A DNA stretch of 64,000 nt, from NCBI RefSeq assembly GCF_012927485.1, contig NZ_JABBPC010000035.1:213213-277212 (forward strand). The letters are read 5' to 3'. The notes under the pieces are model-generated. The model was not told the origin of the DNA. It worked only from the letters and a program-made list of their open reading frames with translations, and searched no databases. The position numbers and the translations under genes were made by a program. Shown here piece by piece: positions 47,282 through 58,151 of this stretch; the first letter of the stretch is position 1, and the number at the start of each line of letters is the position of its first letter. This DNA comes from Polaromonas sp. Its GTDB lineage: Bacteria; Pseudomonadota; Gammaproteobacteria; Burkholderiales; Burkholderiaceae_C.

Positions 47282-48695
47282 CGTTGCTCGGTGTCTCGAT
47301 GTTCAGACGTGCAATGCGATAGCGGATCTGGCGCAGGCTCATACCCAGCCTCGAAGCCGCCGCCGTTCGGTTAAAGCCGGTTTCCTGTAATACCTTTGAC
47401 AGGATACTTCGCTCCTGCTGGTCCAGGAAATCCTGAAGATTTTCCGGGACGGCCACATAACTTTCGAGTGGCGCATCAAAATGCAAGTCACCGCCGTCAC
47501 CAAGTGCCACCGCGCGGTGCAGGATATTTTCCAGCTCCCGTACATTGCCGTTGAAGGGCCGCGCGCACAGGCGCTCCATCACGGCGCCCGTCAGCTCGGG
47601 CAGGTTGAAACCGGACTCCTGACAAATTTTTGAAAGCAGAGCGGTACAGAGCGCGGGCAAGTCTTCGCGCCGTTCGCGCAGCGGGGGCACGACAATTTCA
47701 ATCACGTTAAGGCGGTAATATAAATCCTGGCGGAAACTTCCCGCCAGTACCTCCGCCGCCAGGTCTTTGTGCGTTGCGCTGACAATGCGCACGTCAACCG
47801 CCTCTTCCTGCGGAGAGCCCAAAGGCCGCACCGCGCGCTCCTGAATCGCACGCAGCAGTTTGGATTGCATGGCCAGCGGCAAGTCGCCAATTTCATCAAG
47901 GAACAGCGTGCCATTTTTGGCCGCCTGGAAATAGCCTTCCCGGTCTTGCGCCGAGCCTGTATAGGCCCCTTTACGTGCGCCAAAAAATTCTGCTTCCAGC
48001 AAGCTTTCGGGAATCGCACTGCAGTTCACCGCAACAAACGGTCCGGCTGCCCGGTGGCTGCAACCATGCACTGCGCGCGCGACCAGCTCTTTACCAGTGC
48101 CCGATTCGCCCTGTATCAAAACAGGCGCCATGCTGCCGGCCACTTTGACAATGCGCGACTTGACGGCCTGCATGGCAGGCGATTCGCCCACCAGCTTTTG
48201 CAACAGCACGGAAGCATTGCCCGATGGGAGCGCTGTTGATTTGAAAGGTATCGGCGCGGCAAGCCCCGCGTCAGGCCCCGATTCGATTCGATTGCCCTTG
48301 GCGGTTAGCTCCAGACTTTTGGTGCCTTGGATCGCTGACGCGATCACGCTACGGAACTGCTTGAGGTCCACGGGTTTGGTGAGATAGTCAAAGGCCCCGG
48401 CTTTGAGGGCCTCTACTGCATTTTCCGCAGAGCCGTGCGCGGTTATCACCACGCAGCGTTCCGGTCGCTGCTGGGTCATCATGTCGCGCAGCAGTTCAAG
48501 CCCCAGCCCGTCGGGCAGGCGCATGTCGGTGATGACCGCATCGAAGCGATGTTCCTTAAGTTGCTCGCGCGCCTGCAGCAGATCGCCAGCAGCTTCCACC
48601 CGGTAACCCTCCCTGAGTAGCGTTAGCTCGTAGAGGGTGCGTAGATCCGGCTCATCATCGATGACAAGGATGTGGGCGGGTTTGTGGGAGGGCAC
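47256..48695 (-). CDS. pilR: Sigma-54-dependent response regulator PilR
   Basis: NtrC-type activator of type IV pilin genes, partner of PilS. The 479 residues comprise a receiver (phosphoacceptor Asp57 in ITDMRLPDG), an AAA+ domain with GESGTGK and GTLFLDEIGDL, and a Fis-type HTH (NRTAAASRLGMSLRQIRYRI). The sigma-54 contact loop reads GAYTGS (243-248) instead of GAFTGA. I chose GTG at 48695 because CAGGAG lies seven bases upstream; a TTG at 48731 would overlap pilS. Confidence 0.92.
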   Translation of the reverse strand: MPSHKPAHILVIDDEPDLRTLYELTLLREGYRVEAAGDLLQAREQLKEHRFDAVITDMRLPDGLGLELLRDMMTQQRPERCVVITAHGSAENAVEALKAGAFDYLTKPVDLKQFRSVIASAIQGTKSLELTAKGNRIESGPDAGLAAPIPFKSTALPSGNASVLLQKLVGESPAMQAVKSRIVKVAGSMAPVLIQGESGTGKELVARAVHGCSHRAAGPFVAVNCSAIPESLLEAEFFGARKGAYTGSAQDREGYFQAAKNGTLFLDEIGDLPLAMQSKLLRAIQERAVRPLGSPQEEAVDVRIVSATHKDLAAEVLAGSFRQDLYYRLNVIEIVVPPLRERREDLPALCTALLSKICQESGFNLPELTGAVMERLCARPFNGNVRELENILHRAVALGDGGDLHFDAPLESYVAVPENLQDFLDQQERSILSKVLQETGFNRTAAASRLGMSLRQIRYRIARLNIETPSNDDASDDPA

Positions 48696-48711
48696 TGGCA
48701 GGCTCCTGGTC

Positions 48712-50430
48712 TCAGATAACGAGGGTCTCAAAAGAGGGCGTACGGGGATTCAAGGGCTGCGAAGCCGGCCTGAACAAGATAAAAAATTCATTGCCTTCGA
48801 TGCTTGTGCGCAGTGCGCGCTGGTAGCTAATCAGGGCGCCGTGGCGTTCGCACAGCTCCCTGCAGATATAGAGGCCGAGCCCGCTAGAGCGGCTTTCCGA
48901 AGAGAAGAAGGGTTCGAACAGGTGTGTCTGGACCGTTTTTTCCAGGGGTGGACCATCGCTCCATACGGCCAGCCGCACTTGCCCCGACGCCATCATCTCC
49001 GTACTTACTTCAATCGCATGGGCTGAAATACTGGCGTAACGCAAAGCATTGTCCAGCAGGTTGATCATAAGACGCCGCAAGTGCTCCGCCTCAAACCACA
49101 CCGTTGTATTTGCCGAGTCTGCCGTCACGTGCATCCGCTGTGATGCCGTGGCTTGAACGGCCCAGTCTGCCACGATGCGGACGAGCGCATCATCCAGTCT
49201 TAACGTGGTTGTTTGAGGCGTGGTTATTTGCTCCTGGGCTCTTGAAATGTCCAGCACTTCTTCAACAATTTTGTTCAATCGCTGCGCGTTTTGCTTGACC
49301 AGGGTGGTCAGCTGCAGGTGACCGGCATCCTTCAGGTCTTCTTCCAGCAAGGCGTTGGCTTGCGAAATGGCTGCCAGCGGGTTTCGGATTTCGTGGGCCA
49401 CCGCTGCCGACATGCGTCCCATGGCCGCCATTTTTTCGGTACGCACACGCGCTTCCATTTCTCGCAGGTCCTCGAGAAACATCACACACAGGCTTTCATG
49501 CGTGTTGCTTTGAGAAGCGGCAAGGCGCGTACGCACGCGGAGCCGCCTGGCGTTGTGGGCCGGATATTCAACGCTGATGTCGGCCTCTTGGGGCGACTTC
49601 AGGGCGAACGTGCGGCGCATCAGTTCGGCCAAAGGGTGCCAGGCGGCTTCCGCGGCGAGCCCGAAAGGGGTGGTGTGAAAAGCCTCCCGCGTGGCCAGCA
49701 AGCGCCGGGAAGCCGGGTTGGCGGAACGCACCATGCCGTTGACATCGACCACCAAAACGCCGTCGGCCAGCGCATCAACCACCAGTTCATTGACCAAGAC
49801 TTGCATTCGCGCAGCGGACTGGCTGGTCTTGGCCCGCTGCTCTTCCCGTGCCAGCCGCAGGGCCAGTTGGTTAGCCAGAAGCGCCACCAGAAAAAACCCA
49901 AAGCCGCTCAGGCCAGCCTGCAAAAAGCGCGCGTTTAAATCTCCAGGCACTTGCAGGAAATTCCACCAGGCGTCGGCAAGCAGCAGCAGCGTCACGCTGG
50001 CAGCCGTACCGAAAGCCAGCAAAATCGGCCCGAGTACCGAGGACAACAGCACCGGCAGTGCAAACAGGGGGGTGTAACTAATTCCACCTGATTGCAGAGA
50101 ATTCAGTGCGGAGAACGTGACGATATCGACGCCGACCGTTGCCAGCCATTGCGCATCAAACGTGCTGCCGGGTGGGTAAGGCCGGCCCCACAATCGCACC
50201 GCCAGCGTGGCGCACAGGTAAACAATGCAGATGGCGAAAGACCACCGATCAGCCGTATGACCCAAGGCATAGACGAACGCCTGCAGGACCACCAGCACGC
50301 TGGCAATCGTGACGCGGGCCGTCATAAAAACACGCCAGAGACGGCCAAAAGCGCCTAACTCGGGAGCGACCTCCCAAGCCCCGGAATTTCTCTTCGCAGA
50401 TTCCAGCCAAGCGTGGACTTTTGGCGGCAT
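48712..50430 (-). CDS. pilS: Sensor histidine kinase PilS
   Basis: Membrane kinase controlling PilR. The 572 residues show about six hydrophobic helices (about 38-190), a PAS-like segment (VDALADGVLVVDVNGMVRSANPASRRLL in pieces), the phosphoacceptor motif AAVAHEIRNPLAAISQ, and a HATPase with NLLDNALRYA and SGLGLYICREL. Gene order with pilR downstream fits. Confidence 0.92.
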   Translation of the reverse strand: MPPKVHAWLESAKRNSGAWEVAPELGAFGRLWRVFMTARVTIASVLVVLQAFVYALGHTADRWSFAICIVYLCATLAVRLWGRPYPPGSTFDAQWLATVGVDIVTFSALNSLQSGGISYTPLFALPVLLSSVLGPILLAFGTAASVTLLLLADAWWNFLQVPGDLNARFLQAGLSGFGFFLVALLANQLALRLAREEQRAKTSQSAARMQVLVNELVVDALADGVLVVDVNGMVRSANPASRRLLATREAFHTTPFGLAAEAAWHPLAELMRRTFALKSPQEADISVEYPAHNARRLRVRTRLAASQSNTHESLCVMFLEDLREMEARVRTEKMAAMGRMSAAVAHEIRNPLAAISQANALLEEDLKDAGHLQLTTLVKQNAQRLNKIVEEVLDISRAQEQITTPQTTTLRLDDALVRIVADWAVQATASQRMHVTADSANTTVWFEAEHLRRLMINLLDNALRYASISAHAIEVSTEMMASGQVRLAVWSDGPPLEKTVQTHLFEPFFSSESRSSGLGLYICRELCERHGALISYQRALRTSIEGNEFFILFRPASQPLNPRTPSFETLVI

Positions 50431-50673
50431 TTAGCCTTTGGCCTCGCGGCGATGCGCATCACTGCAATAGATCCCTTTAGGACCGATCAGGGCGTCAGAC
50501 CGTGGCAGATGGACGTGGCAGAAGTCGCAGGCCACCATCTCCATGACCTCGCTTTCCCGGCTTGAAGGCGCGCGGGAGCGAGCACCGGCCGCCTCATTTC
50601 TTTCGGCCTGCCGGTTGTTGCGCCAGAGCCAGAAAACGATCAGCACGATCGCGATGATCAGTAGGTACTTCAT
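50431..50673 (-). CDS. PP0621-family small membrane protein
   Basis: An 80-residue protein with an N-terminal membrane segment (about 3-18, YLLIIAIVLIVFWLWR) and a C-terminal zinc-knuckle-like part (CDFCHVHLP...YCSDAHR). This pattern matches the PP0621 family found next to pilS in many pseudomonads and burkholderias. Function unknown. It overlaps the upstream ypjD-like gene by four bases. Confidence 0.8.
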   Translation of the reverse strand: MKYLLIIAIVLIVFWLWRNNRQAERNEAAGARSRAPSSRESEVMEMVACDFCHVHLPRSDALIGPKGIYCSDAHRREAKG

Positions 50674-51470
50674 GGCCGTTTCAAGATAACTTCAAGTACA
50701 AAACTCGAGCCGATATAGCCGAGTAACAGCAGTCCCGAACCCAGGTACAGCACGCGAACAGCCTTGAGACCGCGCCAGCCGAGCCGGGCACGCCCGACCA
50801 GCAAACCCGCGAAGGTCAGCCAAGCCAGCACGGAAAATACCGTTTTGTGGTTCAACTTCCAAGCTAGACCGGGCCCGTAAAGTGTCTCGGCAAATACCCA
50901 ACCCACCAGCAAACTCGCTGAAAGCAATAAAAACCCCGCTTCAACAAAGCGAAAGGTGAGACGTTCCAGTGTCAGCAGCGGTACGCCGCTGTCCGTTTGC
51001 GACGCCAATCGGATCGCGCGTTCGGACCGGGTCATCAGCCAGCCGTGCACCACTGCTGCGGCAAACAGCCCATAGGAAGCAATGCCCAAAGCCCAGTGCA
51101 GAGGAAGCCAGGGCGACGCAACCATCTGGTAATTGGTGCCGGGGAAAATGAGCGGCAGGATGACCGCGAAGCTGCCCAGCCCGGTTAGTGCCCAATGCGG
51201 CTGAAGCTGCGGGAACAAGCGGCTTTCAATTGCATAGACGGCCAACACCAACCAGACCGTCATGGACAGCGCAGGTGCAAAACCAAAACGGGGGGGGACG
51301 CCCAGCAGGCCGTTGGCCAATGTCAAGGCGTGCAGTAACCAGGCCGCCAGCAACACGCCGCGAATGCTGCGGGAACCCAGGCGGGAGGCGGCCAGCGCAA
51401 CTACCGCATAGGCTGTGGCGGCAGCTGCCGCTGGCACAAACCCCCACCAGTCGTTCAAAGCTAAAATCAT
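50670..51470 (-). CDS. CcsA/YpjD-type inner-membrane protein
   Basis: The 266 residues form about eight helices and carry the cytochrome-c-assembly pattern: conserved His residues (LHWALGIASYG, LNHKTVFSVLAWLTF) and a tryptophan-containing motif. In E. coli the relative CorE/YpjD is linked to heme handling or cobalt resistance. It lies divergent to ffh, a common arrangement in proteobacteria. Confidence 0.85.
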   Translation of the reverse strand: MILALNDWWGFVPAAAAATAYAVVALAASRLGSRSIRGVLLAAWLLHALTLANGLLGVPPRFGFAPALSMTVWLVLAVYAIESRLFPQLQPHWALTGLGSFAVILPLIFPGTNYQMVASPWLPLHWALGIASYGLFAAAVVHGWLMTRSERAIRLASQTDSGVPLLTLERLTFRFVEAGFLLLSASLLVGWVFAETLYGPGLAWKLNHKTVFSVLAWLTFAGLLVGRARLGWRGLKAVRVLYLGSGLLLLGYIGSSFVLEVILKRP

Positions 51471-51558
51471 CTCTAGAGTTTAGCCTTTAGTCAGGTCTTT
51501 CACGACCTTTTTGCGCTCCTCGCGGAGCTCCACCCCTCCCACTTCCCGGACCCCACAG

Positions 51559-52917
51559 ATGGCTTCAGCCCTTACCGACAAGTTATCCCGCCTCGTCAAG
51601 GAAATGCGCGGTCAGGCCCGCATCACCGAAACTAACGTTCAGGAAATGCTGCGCGAGGTACGTATGGCCCTGCTGGAGGCCGACGTGGCGCTGCCGGTGG
51701 TGCGCGACTTCATCGCCCGCGTTAAAGACAAGGCGCTGGGCCAAGAGGTGATGGGCTCGCTTTCGCCGGGCCAGGCGCTGGTGGGAATTGTCAACCGTGA
51801 GCTGGCAGCGACCATGGGCGAAGGCGTCAGCGACATCAATCTGGCGGCGCAACCGCCTGCGGTTATTTTGATGGCCGGCTTGCAGGGCGCGGGTAAAACC
51901 ACCACCACGGCCAAGCTGGCCAAGTACTTGATTGAAAAGCGCAAGAAAAAAGTGCTGACAGTGTCGGGTGACGTTTACCGGCCTGCCGCGATTGAGCAGC
52001 TTAAGGTGGTCACTAGGCAAGCCGGAGCGGAATGGTTTCCGAGTACACCGGATCAAAAGCCCGTCGATATTGCCAGAGCCGCTATCGATTACGCGCGCAA
52101 GCATTTTTTTGACGTCCTGCTAGTCGATACGGCAGGCCGCCTCGCCATCGACGAAGTCTTGATGAATGAGATCAAGGAGTTGCACGCGGTTCTAAATCCG
52201 GTCGAAACGCTGTTTGTGGTCGATGCCATGCAGGGCCAGGACGCGGTCAATACCGCCAAGGCGTTCAAGGACGCGTTGCCGCTGACCGGCATCATCCTGA
52301 CCAAAACGGACGGCGATTCTCGCGGCGGCGCGGCGCTGAGTGTGCGGCAGATTACCGGCGCCCCGATCAAGTTTTCGGGTACCAGTGAAAAACTGGACGG
52401 GCTGGAAGTATTTGATGCCGAGCGGCACGCCAGTCGAATTCTGGGAATGGGCGACATCGTCGCGTTGGTCGAGCAGGTAGCCGCCGGGGTCGACATCGCT
52501 GCGGCGCAAAAGCTGGCCGCAAAAATAAAGTCTGGTGACGGCTTTGACCTGAGTGATTTTCTAAGCCAGCTTCAGCAAATGAAAAACATGGGCGGGCTCT
52601 CCAGCCTGCTCGAAAAGCTGCCGACGCAAATGGCGGCCAAGGCCGGTCAGATTGACATGGGGAAGGCTGAAAAAGACATCAAGCGCAAGGAAGGCATCAT
52701 TCAGAGCATGACGCCGTTGGAGCGCCGCAAGCCTGAATTGATCAAAGCCACCCGTAAGCGGCGCATCGCGGCCGGTTCAGGCGTGCACGTTCAGGAAGTT
52801 AACCGTCTGCTGAAAGAATTTGAGCAAATGCAGTCCATGATGAAAAAGATGAAGGGCAGCGGCATGATGAAGATGATGAAGCGCATGGGCGGCATGAAAG
52901 GCATGCCGAAGTTCTAA
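51559..52917 (+). CDS. ffh: Signal recognition particle protein Ffh
   Basis: GTPase that binds 4.5S RNA and signal peptides for cotranslational targeting. The 452 residues have an N domain, a G domain with GLQGAGKTTT (107-116) and DTAGRL, and a methionine-rich M domain ending with repeated Met/Lys/Gly (MMKMMKRMGGMKGMPKF). A longer frame opens at 51511; ATG at 51559 gives the standard N-terminus. Confidence 0.97.
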   Translation: MASALTDKLSRLVKEMRGQARITETNVQEMLREVRMALLEADVALPVVRDFIARVKDKALGQEVMGSLSPGQALVGIVNRELAATMGEGVSDINLAAQPPAVILMAGLQGAGKTTTTAKLAKYLIEKRKKKVLTVSGDVYRPAAIEQLKVVTRQAGAEWFPSTPDQKPVDIARAAIDYARKHFFDVLLVDTAGRLAIDEVLMNEIKELHAVLNPVETLFVVDAMQGQDAVNTAKAFKDALPLTGIILTKTDGDSRGGAALSVRQITGAPIKFSGTSEKLDGLEVFDAERHASRILGMGDIVALVEQVAAGVDIAAAQKLAAKIKSGDGFDLSDFLSQLQQMKNMGGLSSLLEKLPTQMAAKAGQIDMGKAEKDIKRKEGIIQSMTPLERRKPELIKATRKRRIAAGSGVHVQEVNRLLKEFEQMQSMMKKMKGSGMMKMMKRMGGMKGMPKF

Positions 52918-52962
52918 AAGGCTTTTGTTTATTACAAAGGGAAGTTGGCTTAATAAGTAGAG

Positions 52963-52998
52963 GGTGTAGCTAACGATTAAAAATATCGCAGCTACACC
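52963..52998. terminator. Stem-loop between convergent ffh and opgH
   Basis: GGTGTAGCT at 52963-52971 and AGCTACACC at 52990-52998 pair perfectly, and an inner CGAT/ATCG pair extends the structure. There is no strong T run, but the position between two stop codons suggests a bidirectional terminator. Confidence 0.55.
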
Positions 52999-53005
52999 AG
53001 AGCCT

Positions 53006-54991
53006 TCAGAGGGATCTCAGCTTAGGCTTGGCCAACTTGCTGGCGTGCAGCCAAGCGCGGCGCAACACGGCAGGGGACCTGGTCTCTTCCGGAATTAGCA
53101 AGTAGTGCTGGGCGCGCATCGCCGTGCCGACGCCCACCTTGCTGGTGACTACCGTCATTGGAATGGCCAGCAGCAGGGGCAAACCCACGGGTACCAGCCA
53201 AACCAGCGCGCGCGCATCAATCATCGCAATGCCGACCGCCAGAAGCAATACCACTCCGCTCATGGGGGCCAGTTGCTCCAGCGCATGACGCCACGGTACG
53301 GCTGCCGCTTCGCGCGGAGGTGATTTCCATTCCAGCTTGAGTCCGGTCAGAGCGACCGCGACAAACAGTGAGTGGGCCAGCATGCGGATCGGCGCCTGCA
53401 AGAGGGCAATCAATGTTTCCAGAAGTGCGCTACGCAGCAAGCTGCCGGTGCCACCGTATGCCTGTTGCTGACGATTGATCAGCACGGCTGCAATACCCAG
53501 AATACGCGGCAAAAATAGCATGCACAGCGTCCATGCCCAGAGCGACACAAGCTCGCTGGGCAGCAGCGCCCAGTCGGTCATCATGGGCGAACCCGACAGC
53601 CACAGGGCCGTCCCGAGTGTCAGGAAACACAGCCACAGCGGCGCTGACAGGTAAGCCATGGCGCCCGTGCCGAACATGGAGCGGTGCACCGGATGAAGTC
53701 CAGGCTCGGCAATCAACCGCGAGTTTTGCAGGTTGCCTTGGCACCAGCGACGGTCGCGCTGCAGCTCAGCCAACAGGTCGGGCGGTTGCTGCTCATAGCT
53801 GCCCACCAGATCGGCGACCAGCCAGACGTGGTAGCCTGCGCGGCGCATCAGCGCGGCTTCGACAAAGTCATGCGACATGATGCTGCCAGACATGCCGCCC
53901 GTGCCTTTTATGCGTGCCAGCGCGCAGTGTTGCATGAAGGGCTCGATGCGGATGATGGCGTTGTGGCCCCAATAGTGCGACTCGCCCATCTGCCAGAACT
54001 GCATGCCCAGCGTGAAGAGGCGACCGGTGACGCGTGAGGCGAACTGTTGCGCCCTGGCATGCAGCGTGACATGACCGATGGCCTGGGTTGCGGTCTGGAT
54101 GATGCCGGCCTTAAGGTTGGCTTCCATCAGCTTGACCATCGAAACCAGGCAGTCGCCACTCATCACACTGTCGGCGTCCAACACCACCATGTAGCGGTAG
54201 TCTTTGCCCCACCGGCGGCAGAAATCAGCGACATTGCCTGACTTGCGGTCGGTGCGACGCTTGCGCAGGCGGTAATACACCTCGATTTGCGGCTGGTCGG
54301 GCTGGCTAGCCAGTTCAACCCGCAATTCTTCCCACGCGGTGCGCTCGGCTTTCTGGATCTCCGGGTTGTTGCTGTCAGACAGCACAAACACGTCGAAGGC
54401 CTGCACATGGCCGGTTACCGCGACCGATTCGCAGGTTGCGCGCAAGCCGGCAAATACCGTGCGCACATCTTCGTTGCAGATGGGCATGATGATGGCAGTC
54501 CGAGTGGCGGCGTTTAGCGTATCGTGCTGGACCTTTTTGGCCGACAAAGCGTGCGCATCGCCGCGTATCGTCACATAAAACCCCATCATGGCCGTCATGA
54601 AACCTGTGACCACCCAGGCAGATAGCAATGCAAACAGGGCGATCTGGCCATACTGCAGCCAGGCGCTGTGGTAATTGGGTTGCACATCGGCAAAAAGACT
54701 GGTGGCGAGTGCCGTGCTGATGACGGTTAGCAGCACAAAAACAGCGCGGCGGCGTTCTGCGGCATATTGCCAGGGTTCAAGCGTTTCAGCGGTCGCTGGT
54801 TGTAAAGGCGGCGCCGAGCCCGTCAGCCTGGCGATCGGCAGCAGGGCCGCTGTGCCAATGCTGTTCCAGAAGCCACGCCACTGACGCGGCACCATGGAAC
54901 CGCGATGGAGCGGCGGTGCGGTGACCGCATTGGGGTGGCGTTCTTCGCGCAAGAGGTTGCGCCGGCTCAGGGTGTGATCAGATTGGTCCAT
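53006..54991 (-). CDS. opgH: Glucans biosynthesis glucosyltransferase OpgH (MdoH)
   Basis: Inner-membrane GT2 glucosyltransferase that builds the beta-1,2-glucan backbone of osmoregulated periplasmic glucans. The 661 residues have membrane helices at about 90-145 and 470-610 around a cytoplasmic domain with LDADSVMSG, the GTGGMSGSIMSHDFVEAAL segment and QRDRRWCQGN. The frame is open to 55099 but ATG at 54991 gives a product that starts inside the end of opgG, so the genes overlap by 25 bases. Confidence 0.95.
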   Translation of the reverse strand: MDQSDHTLSRRNLLREERHPNAVTAPPLHRGSMVPRQWRGFWNSIGTAALLPIARLTGSAPPLQPATAETLEPWQYAAERRRAVFVLLTVISTALATSLFADVQPNYHSAWLQYGQIALFALLSAWVVTGFMTAMMGFYVTIRGDAHALSAKKVQHDTLNAATRTAIIMPICNEDVRTVFAGLRATCESVAVTGHVQAFDVFVLSDSNNPEIQKAERTAWEELRVELASQPDQPQIEVYYRLRKRRTDRKSGNVADFCRRWGKDYRYMVVLDADSVMSGDCLVSMVKLMEANLKAGIIQTATQAIGHVTLHARAQQFASRVTGRLFTLGMQFWQMGESHYWGHNAIIRIEPFMQHCALARIKGTGGMSGSIMSHDFVEAALMRRAGYHVWLVADLVGSYEQQPPDLLAELQRDRRWCQGNLQNSRLIAEPGLHPVHRSMFGTGAMAYLSAPLWLCFLTLGTALWLSGSPMMTDWALLPSELVSLWAWTLCMLFLPRILGIAAVLINRQQQAYGGTGSLLRSALLETLIALLQAPIRMLAHSLFVAVALTGLKLEWKSPPREAAAVPWRHALEQLAPMSGVVLLLAVGIAMIDARALVWLVPVGLPLLLAIPMTVVTSKVGVGTAMRAQHYLLIPEETRSPAVLRRAWLHASKLAKPKLRSL

Positions 54992-56547
54992 GTTTCGGTC
55001 AGGGTGTTGTTGTCGTGTTGGAGAAAGGCGCGCAGCTCTATCGGCTGGGCCGGTTGACTTGAATTGTTCAATCGCTGGACGCGTAAGGTCATGCGCCAAG
55101 CGCCTGTGGCGGGGTTGCGGTAAGCCAGGCTTTCCGTGACGCGGGCGTTGGCGCTGGCCGTCACGACGGCCTCTACCTTCGCGTCTTCTGACAAGGCGCT
55201 AAGCGCGGGGCCAGAAAAATCGATGACGAACTGGATTTGTTGGCTTAGTCCCTCGGCGCCAAGCTTTGAGTAGCCCGTGCCGCGGCGCGATTGCGTGACC
55301 CATCCGTTGGGCGGCAATTGCTGGTTTTTTCCTTGCCAGGCAATTTGGTAGGCAAAGTCAAAAGACTGACCCGGTACAGGCATTTTTTCCGGAACCCAGT
55401 AGGCCGCCACGTTGTCGTGGGTTTCGTCGGGCGTTGCAAACTGGAGCAGTTCGACGCGTCCGGCGCCCCACTCGCCCAAGGGGGTTACCCAAGCACTCGG
55501 GCGGAGTTCATAGCGTGCTTCGGTGTCTTCATAGCTGTTAAACGCCCGGTCGCGCTGCATCAGGCCAAAGCCCTTCAAACTCTTCATGGCGAATGACGTG
55601 ACCAGCGGTGACGCGGGATTTTGCAGCGGGCGCCACAGCCATTCACCTTCGCCCGTGGCGATCATCAATCCGTCCGAGTCGTGCACTTTCGGGCGGAAGT
55701 CCCCGGGCCGGGGCTGGTTCTCGCCAAAGAAGAACATGCTCGTCAGCGGAGCCAACCCCAGCGTTGCCACAGGGCTTTCCGAGGCGCGCATGAAGATGCG
55801 GGCATGCACTTCGGTGATGGTCTGCTCGCCCGGCTTGATATCGAAGCGGTAGGCGCCCGTCAGGTGCTGCGAATCCATCAAGGCGAAGACAGTGAGCTGT
55901 TGGGCGCCGGGCGCGGGCTGTTCCAGCCAGAAGTCGGTGAAGCGGGGAAACTCTTCCGGCCCGGCGCCTACGGTGTTTACCGCCAGGCCTCGGGCCGACA
56001 GACCATAGCGTTGACCCGCTCCCAGCGCCCTGAAATAACTGGCGCCTAAAAAGACAATCAATTCGTCTTTATAGGTGGCCGAGTTCAGATTGCTGAAGGC
56101 CCTCAGCCCTCCGTAACCGAGGTCTCCCCAGCTCTCGGGCGCGACTTTGTTTTTTCCAAAGTTGAACTTGGAAGGGTCATAGGGGACGGGCTTCACACCC
56201 TCGGGCGTAATCTCGTGAATCCGGACGGAGTCCCCATGCGGCCCGACATGGAAAAAGTTGGCCTCGTAAGGTAGCTGCTTGCCACCCCACAGTGCGCTGT
56301 CCCGGTTGAAACGGATGTCGCGGTAACCGTCATAGTCCAGCTTTGCGAGTTCAGCCGGGACCGTGGCGGGGGCGGCCTGGAACGACGTCTGGGCGTGTTG
56401 ACGAGCGAGTCCGGCAACGTCTTCAAGGCTCCACGCGTGGGCTTGACCGTTGCCCAGAGCCAGTAAGCTGAAGCACGCCAGGGTCGCGAATCGAGTTCTG
56501 GACGCAAGCGCGAGGGTATCGGCAAAAAGGCGAAAAAAAGCTGGCAT
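54967..56547 (-). CDS. opgG: Glucans biosynthesis protein OpgG (MdoG)
   Basis: Periplasmic protein needed for glucan branching. The 526 residues have a signal peptide (about 1-38, ending NGQAHA) and the two-domain beta-sandwich pattern of OpgG, with DFWLEQPAPGA, FFFGENQPRPGDFRP and GEWLWRPLQNP. It lies directly upstream of opgH. No ribosome site is visible before the ATG, which is buried in an 11-pair hairpin. Confidence 0.94.
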   Translation of the reverse strand: MPAFFRLFADTLALASRTRFATLACFSLLALGNGQAHAWSLEDVAGLARQHAQTSFQAAPATVPAELAKLDYDGYRDIRFNRDSALWGGKQLPYEANFFHVGPHGDSVRIHEITPEGVKPVPYDPSKFNFGKNKVAPESWGDLGYGGLRAFSNLNSATYKDELIVFLGASYFRALGAGQRYGLSARGLAVNTVGAGPEEFPRFTDFWLEQPAPGAQQLTVFALMDSQHLTGAYRFDIKPGEQTITEVHARIFMRASESPVATLGLAPLTSMFFFGENQPRPGDFRPKVHDSDGLMIATGEGEWLWRPLQNPASPLVTSFAMKSLKGFGLMQRDRAFNSYEDTEARYELRPSAWVTPLGEWGAGRVELLQFATPDETHDNVAAYWVPEKMPVPGQSFDFAYQIAWQGKNQQLPPNGWVTQSRRGTGYSKLGAEGLSQQIQFVIDFSGPALSALSEDAKVEAVVTASANARVTESLAYRNPATGAWRMTLRVQRLNNSSQPAQPIELRAFLQHDNNTLTETWTNLITP

Positions 56548-56580
56548 CGCATGACTAGGGCAAACCCTGTGCCAGCTTTT
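56536..56580 (-). promoter_or_regulatory. opgG: Hairpin with T run over the opgG start codon
   Basis: AAAAGCTGGCA and TGCCAGCTTTT are perfect 11-base inverted arms 23 bases apart, with a small AGGG/CCCT hairpin in the loop. On the minus strand the 3' arm is followed by further T bases. The UG of the opgG AUG lies in that arm, so the structure would hide the start or end transcription. Confidence 0.6.
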
Positions 56581-56762
56581 AAAAATGTATGAAAATCAAC
56601 AGCTTGGAACGATTTCTACCTTCCAACTGAGAAAAGATCAGGACGTTTTAGAAAATACCAGTCGTAAAACGGCTTTTTTGTCGCCAGACAGCGACAGAAA
56701 TTTGGTGTGAAATTACTAATTCTTTTTAAATCAACGGCTTAGGGGTGTCGCCGGGGAGCGAC
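56581..56762. other. AT-rich gap between opgG and the glrR-like gene
   Basis: No coding frame is supported. AT-rich sequence (TTTTTAAATC near 56725) and small inverted repeats (GTCGCCAGACAGCGAC near 56690) suggest an opgG promoter region, but I place no hexamers. Confidence 0.35.
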
Positions 56763-58147
<1,385 letters not shown>

Positions 58148-58151
<4 letters not shown>

